Shown here one piece after another: positions 30,312 through 30,951 of a stretch of DNA of 30,951 nucleotides. The notes under the pieces are model-generated. The model saw only the letters and a program-made list of their open reading frames with translations, did not search any database and had not been told where the DNA came from. The DNA is from Microbaculum marinum (GTDB taxonomy: Bacteria > Pseudomonadota > Alphaproteobacteria > Rhizobiales > Tepidamorphaceae). How positions within the stretch are numbered: the first letter of the stretch is position 1; each line of letters opens with the position of its first letter. The DNA lies in the NCBI RefSeq assembly GCF_042646165.1, contig NZ_JBHRTC010000017.1; one strand, 5' to 3'. Position numbers and translations under genes: made by a program.

Positions 30312-30785
30312 GTGAGAAGATGCGCCGTGATGTTCCTTCAGGCAGTGATCGTACTCCTCGGCGTTGGCGCTCTCGCCGCAATGCTCTGGGAGCCCCACCT
30401 CGAGGGCAGGAATGTCAATGCATCCCTCTTCCAGGTGTATTTCAACGACCCGTTTCTGGCGCTCGCGTATTTGGCGTCCCTTCCCTTCTTCGTGGCGCTG
30501 TACCAGGCGTTCATGCTGCTCGGACGCATCGGGCGAAACAAGGTGTTCACGCCGGACTCGATCAGGGCGTTGCGGGTGATCAGGTACTGCGCGATATCGC
30601 TGGTGGCGCTGCTACTGGCGGCAGAGGCCTGGTTCATTGTCATTGTCCGCGGTCAGGACGACATCGCCGGAGGCGTTGCCATCGCTCTGTTTCTGATTTT
30701 CGTCGCAACAACGGTCGCTGCCGCTGCTTCCGTGCTGGAAACGGCGTTGCGGAACACCTTTGATCTGGGTCCCCGGGTGAGCTAG
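30312..30785 (+). CDS. DUF2975 family membrane protein
   Basis: The 157-residue protein has four membrane spans (about 7-24, 45-68, 93-112, 122-145). The loop FQVYFNDPFLALAYLASLPFFVALYQAF and the following LLGRIGRNKVFTPDSIRALRVIRYCAI are characteristic of DUF2975. A GTG start has GGGAGG about 8 nt upstream. Many DUF2975 genes are followed by a small Xre-type regulator gene; here an insertion sequence begins right at the stop codon. The TAG may owe its last base to the insertion, so a slight C-terminal truncation and loss of a downstream partner are possible. Confidence 0.82.
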   Translation: MRRCAVMFLQAVIVLLGVGALAAMLWEPHLEGRNVNASLFQVYFNDPFLALAYLASLPFFVALYQAFMLLGRIGRNKVFTPDSIRALRVIRYCAISLVALLLAAEAWFIVIVRGQDDIAGGVAIALFLIFVATTVAAAASVLETALRNTFDLGPRVS

Positions 30786-30951
30786 GACGCAAACTCATAA
30801 ATCGGTAGCGGCGCAGGGTGAAGGATGATTCAAGCTCCGCAAGGAGTTTGTCATGTCCCAGCGCCGCTACGAACTGACTGATTTTGAATGGGCGATCATC
30901 GAGCCCTTGCTGCCGAACAAGCCGCGCGGCGTTGCCCGGGTCGATGATCGC
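30786..30951 (+). mobile_element. Left end of an IS5-type insertion sequence
   Basis: Directly after the DUF2975 stop comes GACGCAAACTCATAAATCGG, which resembles left ends of IS5-family elements, then the transposase start. CAAACTC (30790-30796) recurs inverted as GAGTTTG (30843-30849). The right end is beyond the window, so the exact boundary and target duplication cannot be fixed. Confidence 0.65.
30852..30951 (+). CDS. IS5-family transposase, N-terminus (partial)
   Basis: The 33 residues present start MSQRRYELTDFEWAIIEPLL and continue PNKPRGVARVDDR, the standard N-terminal region (DUF4096-like) of IS5-family DDE transposases. AAGGAG lies 6 nt before the ATG. The catalytic DDE part lies outside the window, so integrity cannot be judged. 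Confidence 0.88.

Overview
The window is GC-rich chromosomal DNA from an alphaproteobacterium, most likely of the Hyphomicrobiales (Rhizobiales). The evidence is gene content and order: rpmE, a DUF1465 (RcdA-type) gene, a DUF1192 gene, a PIG3-type quinone oxidoreductase and trcR (DUF1013) lie together, and later come two DUF465 genes, purE, purK, rpsU and a TPR lipoprotein. Both groupings are familiar in that order. I cannot name a genus.

Layout. 1-1300: the tail of a curli (functional amyloid) locus with a curlin-like C-terminus, a CsgH-like chaperone and a second curlin-repeat subunit. 1312-6735: a radical SAM protein, ribosomal protein L31, and a cell-cycle block (RcdA-like adaptor, DUF1192, TrcR) enclosing a quinone oxidoreductase. 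6985-10433: an exported sulfatase of lower GC and a propionyl-CoA synthetase. 10644-16569: an MscS channel, then a TauE/SafE permease, an acyl-CoA synthetase and an FAD monooxygenase on one strand. 16607-18754: MarC, two divergent DUF465 proteins and a GGDEF protein with a degenerate active site. 19004-22293: purE, purK, rpsU and a TPR lipoprotein, with two adjacent palindromic repeats before the last. 22412-27191: an unknown protein, an exported GH64-like glucanase, a Bcr/CflA drug exporter behind an apparent leader-peptide attenuator, and two small exported proteins. 27307-29198: an apparently autoregulated TetR-SRPBCC-GST operon. 29420-30951: a lipoprotein with a duplicated domain, a DUF2975 membrane protein and the left end of an IS5-type element.

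The most interesting signals are outside the large genes. (a) On the minus strand before the Bcr/CflA gene there is a promoter, a Shine-Dalgarno site, an 18-codon ORF and a terminator, followed by the exporter; this is the architecture of ribosome-mediated attenuation. (b) Between DUF1192 and the rcdA-like gene there is a CtrA-like box, three successive hairpins and a U-rich end, which looks like a roughly 95-nt small RNA. (c) A second CtrA-like box lies before the degenerate GGDEF gene. (d) Two related palindromes of about 78 bp stand side by side before the TPR gene. All functional statements are inferred from sequence; no database search was run.
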